Shown: one piece after another, positions 1 through 5,748 of the stretch
Numbering within the stretch: the stretch's first letter is position 1
Layout of the letters: every line of letters begins with the position of its first letter
NCBI GenBank assembly: GCA_026993045.1
Contig: JALWWR010000093.1
Span: 1-5,748, forward strand
Source of the DNA: Thermodesulfatator sp.
Lineage (GTDB): Bacteria > Desulfobacterota > Thermodesulfobacteria > Thermodesulfobacteriales > Thermodesulfobacteriaceae
Direction of reading: 5' to 3'
DNA length: 5,748 nucleotides
Program-made: the position numbers and the translations under genes
The notes under the pieces: model-generated
The model's input: only the letters and a program-made list of their open reading frames with translations
The model's database searches: none
Told to the model about the DNA's origin: nothing

Positions 1-2063
1 ACGTCGTCCAAGAACCGCACCGCTAAATGCACGGTCTCCCGGAGACGGGGATAGTCCACTTTTCCCTCTTTGACAAAACGGGAAAGATTGATGGAGCCCA
101 AGTTGCAAGACTCGTAGGGAAGAAGAGGCTGTTCACCGCAGTTATGGGCCACGAAGCCGTTGGCGTCAAAGGCGTTTATTCCTGGAACCCGGCAGTCGTA
201 AACTTCCTCTTCCCCGGCGGGGAGGACTTCGCTAACTTCCACCACGAAGCGTTCACGGTTTAGCCGTCGCCGGTACCGAGAAAGAAGATCTTTTAAGCGG
301 TGCTTTTTGGTTTGATGGGAGAATCCCACCAGTTCCGCAAAGCGCTTGAGGTTTTCTCCGGAGATGACGAGCTCGTGAGAGGCCCGGGTAGGATAAAGGG
401 CCTTTCCGCCTCGACCGTCCGGAAGAAGATGCCTTCTCTCTTTTCGTCTAAAGGGGTAAAGGCGGGAGAAGATTCCCAGCCGAAGAAGCATTCTTTGTAC
501 GGCCTGAAGGGTCTCATAATCCGACTGGGCCAGTCTTATGCTTACCCCTTTCTTTTGATCCCCCTGCACTGAACCATCGGCGTCAAAGAGTCCCCGAAGA
601 AAGCCCCGGTAGAAATCGCTTGAGGCCCGCTCCATGGCAGTGGTGATTTGTTTGGCCCCGGGCTCAAGCCCGAAGGAAAGAGCGAGGTCTCGCAAAGGAG
701 CGCTTCCGGCGCGATATTCTCTTCTGGCGGAAAGGAAGAAAAAGCCTTGAAAATCCTTACGATGAAGAAGATGACTCAGGCCTCTTTCGGCCTCTTTTAA
801 GATGCCCTGAAAGCCCGGATCACCGGCTTCCCAGACTGAAAGCACCGCCTTGTCTTTTTTGAGGGTTCCGTCCCCGAGAAGAAGCCCGAGAAGATAGCCC
901 TCCTCAAAGCTTCCCTCACCGGGCCAGAACGGGGGAGAGAGGTGGGCGTTAAGAAGCAGACGATCCCCCGGCCGAAGTCTTCCCACCGCCGCCCATTCGG
1001 TCTCAAGCGTATACCGGGTAAGACGTTTGACCCTTAGAAGGGGGTGATTTTCGGTGGCTCGGAGGGTGAAACCTTCTTTAGTCCGGATGAGAAAGAGGCC
1101 CCTTTTTCCAGTGCAAAAGAACCCCTCCGGCGAGAAATAGTCTTCACCATGGACCCGGCTCTGGAAGGGACGGCCAAGGAGCTCTCTTATTTGCCGGGGG
1201 CCTTCGGCGGTCATGATCCAGGTGTCGGCCGGTATGCAAGGGTTGGTGCTTTCGATGAGGCCCAGGTGGGGGGTGGGGTTGGCTTGATTTATGGTGTCGA
1301 TGAAGATGACCCCCGGGTCTCCCACCCGCCAAGCGTTTTCTACCAAGATATTGAAGATCCGGCGGGCCTTGACCCTTCGGACCTCACATCCGGTGCGGGG
1401 GTTGATTAAGGGGAAGTCTTCGTCTTTTTTAAGGGCCGCCATGAAGGCGTCGGTTATGGCCACCGAGATATTGAAATTGGTGAGCTCTTGAGGGTCGTTT
1501 TTGGCCTGGATGAATTCTTCGATATCCGGGTGATCCACCCGGAGAATCCCCATGTTGGCCCCCCGGCGTTTGCCTCCCTGTTTTATGGCCTCGGTGGCGG
1601 CGTTAAAGACCCGCATGAAAGAAACCGGCCCGCTGGCTACTCCTTGAGTGCTGCGAACCAGGTCTCCCTTAGGTCTGAGGCGCGAGAAGGAGAAACCCGT
1701 CCCTCCCCCGGATTTATGGATGAGGGCCGCAGCCTTTAAGGTCTCGAAGATGTCAGCCAGGGAGTCTTCCACCGGAAGCACAAAACAGGCTGAGAGCTGC
1801 CCCAGAGGGAGGCCGGCGTTCATGAGGGTGGGAGAGTTGGGAAGGAAGTCCAGAGAGGCCAGAAGTTGGTAAAACTTTTCCGCCCAAAAGGCCGGGTCCT
1901 CTCCGAAATATTTTTCGGCTTCGGCCACGGCTTGAGCTACCCGCCAAAACATGTCCTCCGGGCTTTCCTTTACCTCTCCCTTTTCGTCTTTTACCAGGTA
2001 GCGATAGGCTAGGACTAGGAGCGCCGGTTCTTTGAGGAGCAAGCTCGTCTTTGGGAGTTTCAT
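1..2063 (-). CDS. nrdJ: Class II (adenosylcobalamin-dependent) ribonucleotide reductase with in-frame intein, 3' end outside window
   Basis: Reduces ribonucleotides to deoxyribonucleotides for DNA synthesis, using a radical generated from adenosylcobalamin, so oxygen is not needed. The frame is open from ATG at 2063 to the left edge (687 full codons), with no internal stop. Host (extein) residues 1-275 show the RNR barrel signatures NSPTLMNAG (76-84), LSACFVLP with Cys93 (the expected first redox cysteine), [13 protein letters not shown] (119-131) and KRRGANMG (165-172). They end in ESTNP. An intein fills codons 276-641, and the extein resumes as [19 protein letters not shown]. Joined, this gives NPCGE, the Asn-Cys-Glu catalytic triad, and YESC holds the second redox cysteine (precursor codon 653). 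No ATP-cone precedes the barrel. The barrel remainder and C-terminal tail lie outside the window. ATG 2063 is the only usual start codon between here and the upstream stop at 2097-2099. There is no good Shine-Dalgarno, consistent with leaderless translation. Class II is favoured over class I by the [19 protein letters not shown] wording. Confidence 0.95.
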   Translation of the reverse strand, partial: MKLPKTSLLLKEPALLVLAYRYLVKDEKGEVKESPEDMFWRVAQAVAEAEKYFGEDPAFWAEKFYQLLASLDFLPNSPTLMNAGLPLGQLSACFVLPVEDSLADIFETLKAAALIHKSGGGTGFSFSRLRPKGDLVRSTQGVASGPVSFMRVFNAATEAIKQGGKRRGANMGILRVDHPDIEEFIQAKNDPQELTNFNISVAITDAFMAALKKDEDFPLINPRTGCEVRRVKARRIFNILVENAWRVGDPGVIFIDTINQANPTPHLGLIESTNPCIPADTWIMTAEGPRQIRELLGRPFQSRVHGEDYFSPEGFFCTGKRGLFLIRTKEGFTLRATENHPLLRVKRLTRYTLETEWAAVGRLRPGDRLLLNAHLSPPFWPGEGSFEEGYLLGLLLGDGTLKKDKAVLSVWEAGDPGFQGILKEAERGLSHLLHRKDFQGFFFLSARREYRAGSAPLRDLALSFGLEPGAKQITTAMERASSDFYRGFLRGLFDADGSVQGDQKKGVSIRLAQSDYETLQAVQRMLLRLGIFSRLYPFRRKERRHLLPDGRGGKALYPTRASHELVISGENLKRFAELVGFSHQTKKHRLKDLLSRYRRRLNRERFVVEVSEVLPAGEEEVYDCRVPGINAFDANGFVAHNCGEQPLLPYESCNLGSINLSRFVKEGKVDYPRLRETVHLAVRFLDD
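141..1238 (-). mobile_element. Intein (366 residues) in NrdJ at the active-site cysteine
   Basis: A self-splicing protein insert in the same frame as nrdJ. Residue 1 is Cys (codon 1236-1238) in [13 protein letters not shown], the block A start. Block B is [10 protein letters not shown], with the Thr62/His65 pair of the TxxH motif. A LAGLIDADG endonuclease occupies the middle. Block F is [12 protein letters not shown] (347-357), and block G ends NGFVAHN with the penultimate His365 and terminal Asn366 (codon 141-143). The next extein residue is Cys. All residues needed for class 1 splicing (Cys1, block B Thr/His, His-Asn end, Cys+1) are present, so splicing is predicted to work. Removal joins ESTNP to CGEQP. 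Inteins at or beside this RNR active-site motif are known in other organisms. By eye, codon use resembles the host frame, suggesting long residence or a donor of similar composition. The boundaries are exact because both flanks match the RNR motif. Confidence 0.95.
453..905 (-). other. LAGLIDADG homing endonuclease domain inside the NrdJ intein
   Basis: Intein residues about 112-262 carry two dodecapeptide-type motifs. The first is [10 protein letters not shown] (residues 115-124, at 867-896), with acidic Asp123. The second is [11 protein letters not shown] (213-223), with acidic Asp221 in codon 576-578. In this family the penultimate acidic residue of each motif coordinates the catalytic metal, and both are kept. 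A monomeric double-motif enzyme would cut an intein-less nrdJ allele at the insertion site so that repair copies the intein in. Outer limits are approximate, since the DNA-binding segments between and after the motifs have no sharp sequence edge. Whether cleavage activity remains cannot be read from the sequence, but no stop, frameshift or loss of a catalytic acid is seen. Confidence 0.85.
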
Positions 2064-2069
2064 GAGTCC

Positions 2070-2077
2070 ATTATAAT
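2070..2077. promoter_or_regulatory. Symmetric -10 element shared by divergent nrdJ and antiporter genes
   Basis: ATTATAAT is a perfect palindrome containing TATAAT on the plus strand (2072-2077) and on the minus strand (2075 to 2070). The plus copy ends 7 nt before the antiporter ATG at 2085. The minus copy ends 6 nt before the nrdJ ATG at 2063. Transcription normally starts about 7 nt past the -10 box, so both mRNAs are predicted to be leaderless or nearly so. The -35 match is poor on both sides: TTGGGA at 2051-2056 is the best on the plus side, with a short 15-bp spacer, and nothing convincing is seen on the minus side. The -10 matches are seen directly; promoter activity is inferred. Confidence 0.6.
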
Positions 2078-2084
2078 AGGGGGC

Positions 2085-3059
2085 ATGTCTATTTTGCTAG
2101 ACTTTTTTCTGGTCTTAGTGGGGCTGGCCATTCTCTTAGGGGGTGGAGATCTTATGGTCCGGGGGGCCGCGGCCCTGGCCCGCCGTCTGGGGGTCTCTCC
2201 TACGGTGATCGGCCTTACGGTGGTGGCCTTTGGGACCAGCGCCCCGGAGTTGGCGGTGAATGTGGCCGCGGCTTTAAAGGCCGGGGAGATCTCTTTTGGT
2301 AACATCGTAGGCTCTAACCTGGCCAATTTGGGATTAGGAATAGGCCTAGCTGCTTCCTTGGTTCCCCTTCAGATCCAAAGCGTGGTGGTGCGGCGGGAGA
2401 TTCCCATGATGATGGTGGCCACTCTGGCGGCCTTCATCGGGGCCTTGGATCCTTATCTAGGCCGGGGAGCCCCCCTTTATACCCGCTCCGAGAGTCTGCT
2501 TCTGCTTTTGTTTTTTACCATCTTTGTCTACTACAACCTCGTTGAGGCCGTCCAGAATCGCTTGGACGGTCTGGCCGCAGAGGCCCGGCAGGAGATCCTG
2601 CGGACGCTTCCTTCCATCTCTAAGGCCCTGCTTTGGTTTGTAGGAGGAGTGGCCGGCCTGGTGGTGGGGGCTGAGGTCACGGTGCGTTACGCGGTGAAGC
2701 TGGCCCTGGCCTTAGAGCTCCCTAAGGCCTTTATAGGTTTCACCTTGATCGCCTTAGGGACCAGTCTCCCGGAGATCGCCACCTCTTTGATGGCCCTTCG
2801 CCGGAAGGAGACTGATTTGCTAGTGGGAAACATCGTGGGCTCTAATATCTTTAACTTTCTTTTTATCCTGGGGGTGACCGCGGCCATCCGTCCGGTGCCG
2901 GTCCCGCCCCAAGGGCTTTGGGATCTCCTGGTGGTGACCTTACTTTCAGCTGGGCTGTGGTTTAACGCCCTTCGGGGCGCCTTGCGTCGTTCCCATGGCT
3001 TGCTTCTGCTAGCGGGATATCTCTTTTATTTGGGTTGGAAAACAGCCACCCTTTATTGA
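2085..3059 (+). CDS. Na+/Ca2+-type antiporter, CaCA family, YrbG-like
   Basis: A 324-residue inner-membrane exchanger expected to move Ca2+ (or a similar cation) against Na+, K+ or H+. It shows the two inverted alpha repeats of the family. Repeat 1 has [10 protein letters not shown] (46-55) and GNIVGSN (72-78); repeat 2 has [10 protein letters not shown] (221-230) and GNIVGSN (248-254). Glu55 and Glu230 are the conserved ion-binding acids. Each repeat lies among hydrophobic helices, with a Leu-rich pair of segments at 135-152 and 183-197 around a charged loop near 158-180, and a hydrophobic C-terminal end (285-323). By spacing, the residue matching the binding-site Asp of the archaeal NCX structure appears to be Asn257. 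That is common in YrbG-type proteins, so ion preference is uncertain. Length and the N-terminal helix before [10 protein letters not shown] fit the family, supporting ATG 2085. The only upstream purine run (GGGGG, 2079-2083) sits 1 nt from the ATG, too close for normal ribosome binding. The gene is divergent from nrdJ, and its stop overlaps the next promoter. Confidence 0.9.
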   Translation: MSILLDFFLVLVGLAILLGGGDLMVRGAAALARRLGVSPTVIGLTVVAFGTSAPELAVNVAAALKAGEISFGNIVGSNLANLGLGIGLAASLVPLQIQSVVVRREIPMMMVATLAAFIGALDPYLGRGAPLYTRSESLLLLLFFTIFVYYNLVEAVQNRLDGLAAEARQEILRTLPSISKALLWFVGGVAGLVVGAEVTVRYAVKLALALELPKAFIGFTLIALGTSLPEIATSLMALRRKETDLLVGNIVGSNIFNFLFILGVTAAIRPVPVPPQGLWDLLVVTLLSAGLWFNALRGALRRSHGLLLLAGYLFYLGWKTATLY

Positions 3060-3084
3060 CCCCTCCTTGGGGGCTCATTATCAT
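3056..3084 (+). promoter_or_regulatory. Predicted sigma70-type promoter for the ffh cluster
   Basis: TTGACC (3056-3061, five of six consensus bases) and TATCAT (3079-3084, five of six) are separated by exactly 17 bp. The predicted transcript start is near 3091, giving a leader of about 65 nt before ffh. The -35 box overlaps the antiporter stop codon TGA (3057-3059). The spacer holds a small CCCC/GGGG inverted repeat (3060-3072). The -10 lies in the palindrome TATCATGATA (3079-3088), so a -10-like box also faces the minus strand. The promoter is inferred from consensus match and position only. Confidence 0.6.
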
Positions 3085-3090
3085 GATAGG

Positions 3091-3155
3091 AGACCTCGGC
3101 TTTTAAAGCCTTGGAAGGGGCTAACCCTTAAAAACTTGAGGCCGAAGGGGAAACT
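3091..3155 (+). promoter_or_regulatory. Structured 5' leader of ffh
   Basis: This gap holds two local hairpins: GGCTT/AAGCC (3098-3110) and a perfect AAGGG/CCCTT stem with a 5-nt loop (3115-3129). A competing long-range pairing joins CCTCGGC (3094-3100) to GCCGAAGG (3141-3148) with one bulged A. The latter covers part of the ffh ribosome-binding purines (AAGGGG, 3145-3150; 5 nt before the ATG). The complementarities are visible; a regulatory role is only a possibility. No known riboswitch or ribosomal-protein leader is recognised. Confidence 0.3.
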
Positions 3156-4487
3156 ATGTTTGAGAACCTTTCAGATCGCTTAGAGGGCGTTTTTCAGAAG
3201 CTCCGAGGCAAGGGCAAACTTACTAAAGAAGATGTGGAACGGGGGCTGCGGGAGGTCCGGCTGGCCCTCCTAGAGGCTGACGTAAACTACAAAGTGGTGA
3301 AAGCCTTTGTGGCCCGGGTGCGGGAGCGGGCCTTGGGGGCGGAGGTCCTAGAAAGTCTTACTCCGGCCCAGCAGCTTATCAAGATCGTCCACGAAGAGTT
3401 GATTCGGACCTTGGGCGAGACCCCGGTCCCTTTGGATCTGGGAGGACCCCGTCCGGTACCCATTCTCTTGGTGGGGCTTCAGGGTTCCGGAAAGACCACC
3501 ACCGCCGCCAAACTAGCCCTTTTTCTCCGCAAAAAGGGGCATCAACCCTATCTGGTGCCGGCAGACGTTTACCGCCCGGCGGCCATCGAGCAACTCAAGA
3601 CCTTGGCCGAAAGGGTAGGGGTTCCTTGTTATCCCACCGATCCCAAGGAAGATCCGGTAGAGATCGCTAAAAAGGCCTTGGCGGAGGCCAAGACCCAGGG
3701 CCGGGACGTGGCCATTATCGACACCGCCGGTCGTCTCCACGTGGACGAGGCCATGATGGCTGAGGCCGCAGCCATCAAAGAGGCTGTCTCGCCCCGGGAG
3801 GTGCTTTTGGTAGCCGACGCCATGACCGGTCAAGACGCCGTAAACATGGCCCAGAGTTTCCAAGAAAAAGTGGGCCTTACCGGGGTGGTCCTTACCAAGG
3901 TGGAAGGAGACGCCCGGGGAGGGGCTGCCCTTTCCATCCGGGAGGTTACGGGGTGCCCCATCAAGTTTCTCGGCACCGGGGAGAAACTGGAGGCCTTTGA
4001 GGTCTTCTATCCCGACCGTTTAGCTTCCCGCATCCTGGGGATGGGGGACGTGCTGACCCTCATTGAAAAGGCCCAGGAGGCCTTTGATCTCAAAAAGGCC
4101 CAAGAGCTCCGGGAAAAACTTCGGCGTCGGGAGTTTTCTTTAGAAGATTTGCGGGAGCAGATCCGCCAGATGCGGAAACTGGGCTCCTTACAAGAGGTCT
4201 TTGGCATGCTTCCGGGGATCGGGAAGAAGATCAAGGAGATCCCGGTGGACGAAAAAGAACTGGTGCGCATGGAGGCCATTATCAATTCCATGACTTTGGA
4301 GGAACGTTTGAATCCCCGGATCATAAACGCCAGTCGCAAACGGCGCATCGCACGAGGCTCCGGGACTACGGTGCAAGAGGTAAACAAGCTCCTTAAAAGT
4401 TACGAAGAGATGCGCAAGCTCTTGCGCAAGGCCCGGGGGCCAAGGGGGCTCCAGCGTCTAGCCGGTCAGCTTTTGAGGGGCTGGTAG
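3156..4487 (+). CDS. ffh: Signal recognition particle protein Ffh (SRP54 homologue)
   Basis: The SRP GTPase binds signal sequences of nascent membrane proteins and 4.5S/6S RNA, and delivers ribosomes to FtsY at the membrane. At 443 residues it has full family length. The N domain (about 1-95) includes the [12 protein letters not shown] helix. The G domain (about 96-295) has the P-loop GLQGSGKTT (107-115), DVYRPAA (137-143), DTAGR (189-193), [10 protein letters not shown] (247-256) and the closing [20 protein letters not shown] segment. The M domain (about 300-443) has the flexible finger LPGIGKK (352-358) and the RNA-binding stretch [13 protein letters not shown] (394-406). The guanine-specificity motif, normally TKxD, reads TKVE (Glu250), a conservative but unusual change. 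The M domain has few methionines and a short Arg/Leu-rich tail, both acceptable in the family. ATG 3156 is preceded by AAGGGG at 5 nt, and the protein starts [13 protein letters not shown] as family members do. It leads a cluster with rpsP, khpA and rimM. Confidence 0.98.
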   Translation: MFENLSDRLEGVFQKLRGKGKLTKEDVERGLREVRLALLEADVNYKVVKAFVARVRERALGAEVLESLTPAQQLIKIVHEELIRTLGETPVPLDLGGPRPVPILLVGLQGSGKTTTAAKLALFLRKKGHQPYLVPADVYRPAAIEQLKTLAERVGVPCYPTDPKEDPVEIAKKALAEAKTQGRDVAIIDTAGRLHVDEAMMAEAAAIKEAVSPREVLLVADAMTGQDAVNMAQSFQEKVGLTGVVLTKVEGDARGGAALSIREVTGCPIKFLGTGEKLEAFEVFYPDRLASRILGMGDVLTLIEKAQEAFDLKKAQELREKLRRREFSLEDLREQIRQMRKLGSLQEVFGMLPGIGKKIKEIPVDEKELVRMEAIINSMTLEERLNPRIINASRKRRIARGSGTTVQEVNKLLKSYEEMRKLLRKARGPRGLQRLAGQLLRGW

Positions 4488-4500
4488 GTCCTTGAAGCGC

Positions 4501-4513
4501 CTTTCGGGGAAAG
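4501..4513 (+). other. Small hairpin between ffh and rpsP
   Basis: CTTTC-GGG-GAAAG is a perfect 5-bp stem located 13 nt after the ffh stop. It is followed by GAACTTTTGC, not by a run of T, so it does not look like a strong intrinsic terminator. It could be a processing or weak attenuation site that sets ffh apart from the ribosomal genes, or it could be chance. Confidence 0.3.
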
Positions 4514-4514
4514 C

Positions 4515-4542
4515 TTGAACTTTTGCTAAAAAGGTTTACATT
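4515..4542 (+). promoter_or_regulatory. Possible internal promoter before rpsP
   Basis: TTGAAC (4515-4520) and TACATT (4537-4542) each match four of six consensus bases, with a 16-bp spacer. This would start transcription near 4549, about 25 nt before rpsP. An extra promoter would fit the higher demand for a ribosomal protein than for Ffh. The match is weak and the segment is AT-rich relative to the coding DNA, so this is a tentative call. Confidence 0.3.
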
Positions 4543-4573
4543 GGAGGCCAAAAACTCCGGGAGGTAGATCAAG

Positions 4574-4837
4574 GTGGCGGTAAGAATTAGGCTCATGCGG
4601 AAAGGACGTCGCAATCGGCCCTTCTATCGGGTGGTGGCTGCCAACGCTTCGGCCCCGAGGGATGGAAAGTTTTTGGAGATCTTGGGTTATTATGACCCCG
4701 TAAAAGAGCCTTTCGAATTCAGGGTAGATCCTGAGAAACTTAAAAAGTGGCTTGATCGGGGGGCGGAACCTACGGAGACGGTAAAAGCCCTTTTGAGGCG
4801 CACGGGCCTTTGGAAGGAAGTCCAAAAGGCCGCTTAA
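4574..4837 (+). CDS. rpsP: 30S ribosomal protein S16
   Basis: An 87-residue ribosomal protein that binds the 5' domain of 16S rRNA and helps 30S assembly. The N-terminus MAVRIRLMRKGRRNRPFYRVV matches the S16 signature (basic residues followed by PFYR). LGYYDP (37-42), the FRVDPEKLKKWLDRGAEPTETV segment (49-70) and the end of the fold at LLRRTG (73-78) are all in place. Length is typical. The start is GTG at 4574: it gives the conserved MAVRIRL beginning and lies 9 nt after a strong GGGAGGT (4559-4565). The next in-frame ATG (codon 8) would cut into the fold. It follows ffh by 86 nt and precedes khpA by 64 nt, the usual gene order. Confidence 0.98.
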   Translation: MAVRIRLMRKGRRNRPFYRVVAANASAPRDGKFLEILGYYDPVKEPFEFRVDPEKLKKWLDRGAEPTETVKALLRRTGLWKEVQKAA

Positions 4838-4870
4838 GGGTCTTTTAAGGCCTTTCTTGAAAGGTTAAAA
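4825..4870 (+). other. Mutually exclusive inverted repeats at the rpsP-khpA junction
   Basis: Fold 1 pairs AAAGGCC (4825-4831) with GGCCTTT (4849-4855) and extends with TTAA (4834-4837) to TTAA (4845-4848), around a 7-nt loop and a 2-nt bulge; it spans the rpsP stop codon. Fold 2 pairs CCTTT (4851-4855) with AAAGG (4860-4864) and TTTTAA (4843-4848) with TTAAAA (4865-4870). The two share 4843-4855 and cannot coexist. No T-run follows, so a standard terminator is unlikely. Pairing is seen directly; function is unknown. Confidence 0.35.
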
Positions 4871-4901
4871 TTCCCAAAGATCCTGTGGAGGAGGTAGAAG
4901 C

Positions 4902-5141
4902 ATGGGCAAGCTCAAAGAACTAGTGGAGCAGATGGCTAAGGCTTTGGTGGACAATCCGGATGCCGTCCAGGTCAACGAAATCGAAGGGGAACAGACTTCT
5001 GTTATCGAATTAAGGGTGGCCAAGGAGGATCTGGGAAAGGTGATTGGAAAACAAGGTCGCACGGCCCGGGCCATGCGGACCATTCTTTCTGCCGCCTCGA
5101 CCAAACTTCGCAAACGGGCGGTCTTGGAAATTATTGAGTAA
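4902..5141 (+). CDS. khpA: Small KH-domain RNA-binding protein KhpA
   Basis: A 79-residue single KH domain that binds RNA. In other bacteria KhpA works with KhpB (Jag/EloR) and affects cell elongation and post-transcriptional control; that role here is inferred from family and position. The KH core is [20 protein letters not shown]: a beta strand followed by a helix and the GxxG loop GKQG (49-52), then a helix (about 53-68) and a final strand RAVLEIIE. The N-terminal helix [16 protein letters not shown] is the usual KhpA opening. ATG 4902 has an excellent GGAGGAGGT (4887-4895) at 6 nt. It sits between rpsP and rimM, as in most bacteria that have it. The KhpB partner is not in the window. Confidence 0.95.
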   Translation: MGKLKELVEQMAKALVDNPDAVQVNEIEGEQTSVIELRVAKEDLGKVIGKQGRTARAMRTILSAASTKLRKRAVLEIIE

Positions 5142-5160
5142 AAAGAATTTAAAAGGATTT

Positions 5161-5174
5161 GGGGTTTAGGCCCC
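5161..5174 (+). other. GGGG/CCCC inverted repeat between khpA and rimM
   Basis: GGGG (5161-5164) and CCCC (5171-5174) are separated by TTTAGG and lie 20 nt after the khpA stop. The stem is short but all GC. The following bases are CTCTTAATAAGG, with no T-run, so it does not resemble an intrinsic terminator. It may be a minor mRNA hairpin upstream of the weakly initiated rimM. Confidence 0.25.
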
Positions 5175-5201
5175 CTCTTAATAAGGACTTTCTCAGAAAT
5201 C

Positions 5202-5741
5202 TTGAGGGAAAGAGAGTCGCAAGGGCGGGTGGCGGTGGCGCGGATCACCCGCCCCCATGGTTTGAAAGGCGAAGTCCGGGTCCAACCTTTTCTTTCAGAC
5301 CGGGAGATCCTGAAGGCCCTTCCGGTCTTTTATCTCGCAAAAGAGGCTTCTGCTCCCATTTTGGAGCCGGTGGGGGTGCGCGACGCCCCTGGGGGGAGAG
5401 ATCTCCTTTTTCGTTTCCGTGGGGTGGCGGACCTTTCGGCGGCCGAGGCCCTGCGGGGAAAGGTCCTTTACGCCGAACTTTCCCACTTGCCCGAACCAGA
5501 GGAAGAGGAATACTATTATTTTCAGCTTGAGGGCCTTGAAGTAAGAGATGAGGAGGGTAAGGTCTTGGGAAGGGTAAGGGGGGTGATGCCCGTTGGTCCC
5601 TATGATCTTTTGGAGGTGGAAGCCCCGGAGGGAAAAAGCTTTTATCTTCCCATGGTGGAGGAGATGGTTCTTCGGGTGGACCTTTCCGAAGGCTACATCC
5701 TTGCTCGCCCTCTTCCGGGCTTAATCGAAGCCCAGACTTAA
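5202..5741 (+). CDS. rimM: Ribosome maturation factor RimM
   Basis: Assists late maturation of the 30S head, binding S19 and 16S rRNA. The N-terminal RimM domain (about 9-98) begins VAVARITRPHGLKGEVRV and includes the ADLSAAEALRGKVLY segment (76-90). The C-terminal PRC-barrel (about 104-175) includes EEYYYFQLEGLEV (103-115), VLGRVRGVMPVGPYDLLEV (121-139) and LPMVEEMVLRVDLSEGYI (149-166), followed by the usual PGLIE end. At 179 residues it is normal for the family. No ATG is available at the 5' end. TTG 5202 is the longest choice, but its AAGGA (5183-5187) is 14 nt away. GTG 5229 (residue 10) would give MAVARITRPHG and fits the family equally well, so the start is uncertain by nine residues. 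It follows khpA by 60 nt; trmD is expected just past the right edge. Confidence 0.95.
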   Translation: MRERESQGRVAVARITRPHGLKGEVRVQPFLSDREILKALPVFYLAKEASAPILEPVGVRDAPGGRDLLFRFRGVADLSAAEALRGKVLYAELSHLPEPEEEEYYYFQLEGLEVRDEEGKVLGRVRGVMPVGPYDLLEVEAPEGKSFYLPMVEEMVLRVDLSEGYILARPLPGLIEAQT

Positions 5742-5748
5742 ACCGGCG

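Noticed and set aside
1044..1409. Plus-strand open frame of 121 codons
   Set aside because: It lies antisense to nrdJ and its intein, whose minus-strand frame carries clear family motifs throughout. The plus-strand translation has no recognisable motif.
2064..2084. Cobalamin riboswitch upstream of nrdJ
   Set aside because: Only 21 bp separate nrdJ from the divergent gene and the transcript appears leaderless, leaving no room for a B12 aptamer.
2060..2326. Minus-strand frame extending nrdJ-side coding into the antiporter gene
   Set aside because: It is out of frame with nrdJ, has no RNR features and is antisense to the antiporter alpha-1 repeat.
3060..3072. Terminator for the antiporter gene (CCCC/GGGG repeat)
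   Set aside because: The stem is four pairs with no following T-run, and it lies within the spacer of the predicted ffh promoter.
4007..4387. Minus-strand open frame of 126 codons inside ffh
   Set aside because: It is the antisense shadow of the conserved Ffh M domain; its Ser/Arg-rich translation is typical of reverse-strand artefacts.
4501..4530. Intrinsic terminator after ffh
   Set aside because: The stem is only 5 bp and the following sequence (CTTGAACTTTTGC) lacks a proper T-run, so it is listed only as a small hairpin.
5159..5530. Plus-strand frame of 123 codons overlapping rimM
   Set aside because: Its Gly/Arg/Pro-rich translation is a frame-shifted reading of rimM, which has full family motifs in its own frame.

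Overview
The window carries parts of two oppositely oriented transcription units in a fairly GC-rich bacterial genome. The gene set (cobalamin-dependent ribonucleotide reductase, a CaCA-family cation exchanger, and the conserved ffh-rpsP-khpA-rimM cluster) and the Arg/Leu/Glu-rich proteins would suit an anaerobic, possibly thermophilic bacterium such as a Desulfobacterota or Thermodesulfobacteria member. That placement is an inference from protein style, not a search result.

Left arm, minus strand (1-2063): one uninterrupted reading frame runs from an ATG at 2063 off the left edge. It encodes a class II (adenosylcobalamin-dependent) ribonucleotide reductase, nrdJ, interrupted in frame by a 366-residue intein (141-1238). 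The intein has all the expected splicing residues and a two-motif LAGLIDADG homing endonuclease. It sits between the Pro and the Cys of the active-site NPCGE motif, so the catalytic thiyl cysteine is also the +1 nucleophile of the splicing reaction. This is the most notable feature of the window.

Divergent junction (2064-2084): only 21 bp separate the nrdJ start from the start of a plus-strand exchanger gene. The centre is the palindrome ATTATAAT, which reads as a perfect -10 box on both strands, placed so that both transcripts would begin at or next to their start codons.

Right arm, plus strand (2085-5748): the 324-residue Na+/Ca2+-type antiporter is followed by a good sigma70-like promoter that overlaps its stop codon, and then by ffh, rpsP, khpA and rimM. 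This is the usual bacterial order, in which trmD would be expected just beyond the right edge. The cluster links co-translational protein targeting (Ffh) with ribosome assembly (S16, RimM) and a small RNA-binding KH protein (KhpA). Gaps of 60-96 nt between these genes hold short inverted repeats, some mutually exclusive, that could be mRNA processing or attenuation structures. No tRNA, rRNA, IS element or CRISPR array is visible.
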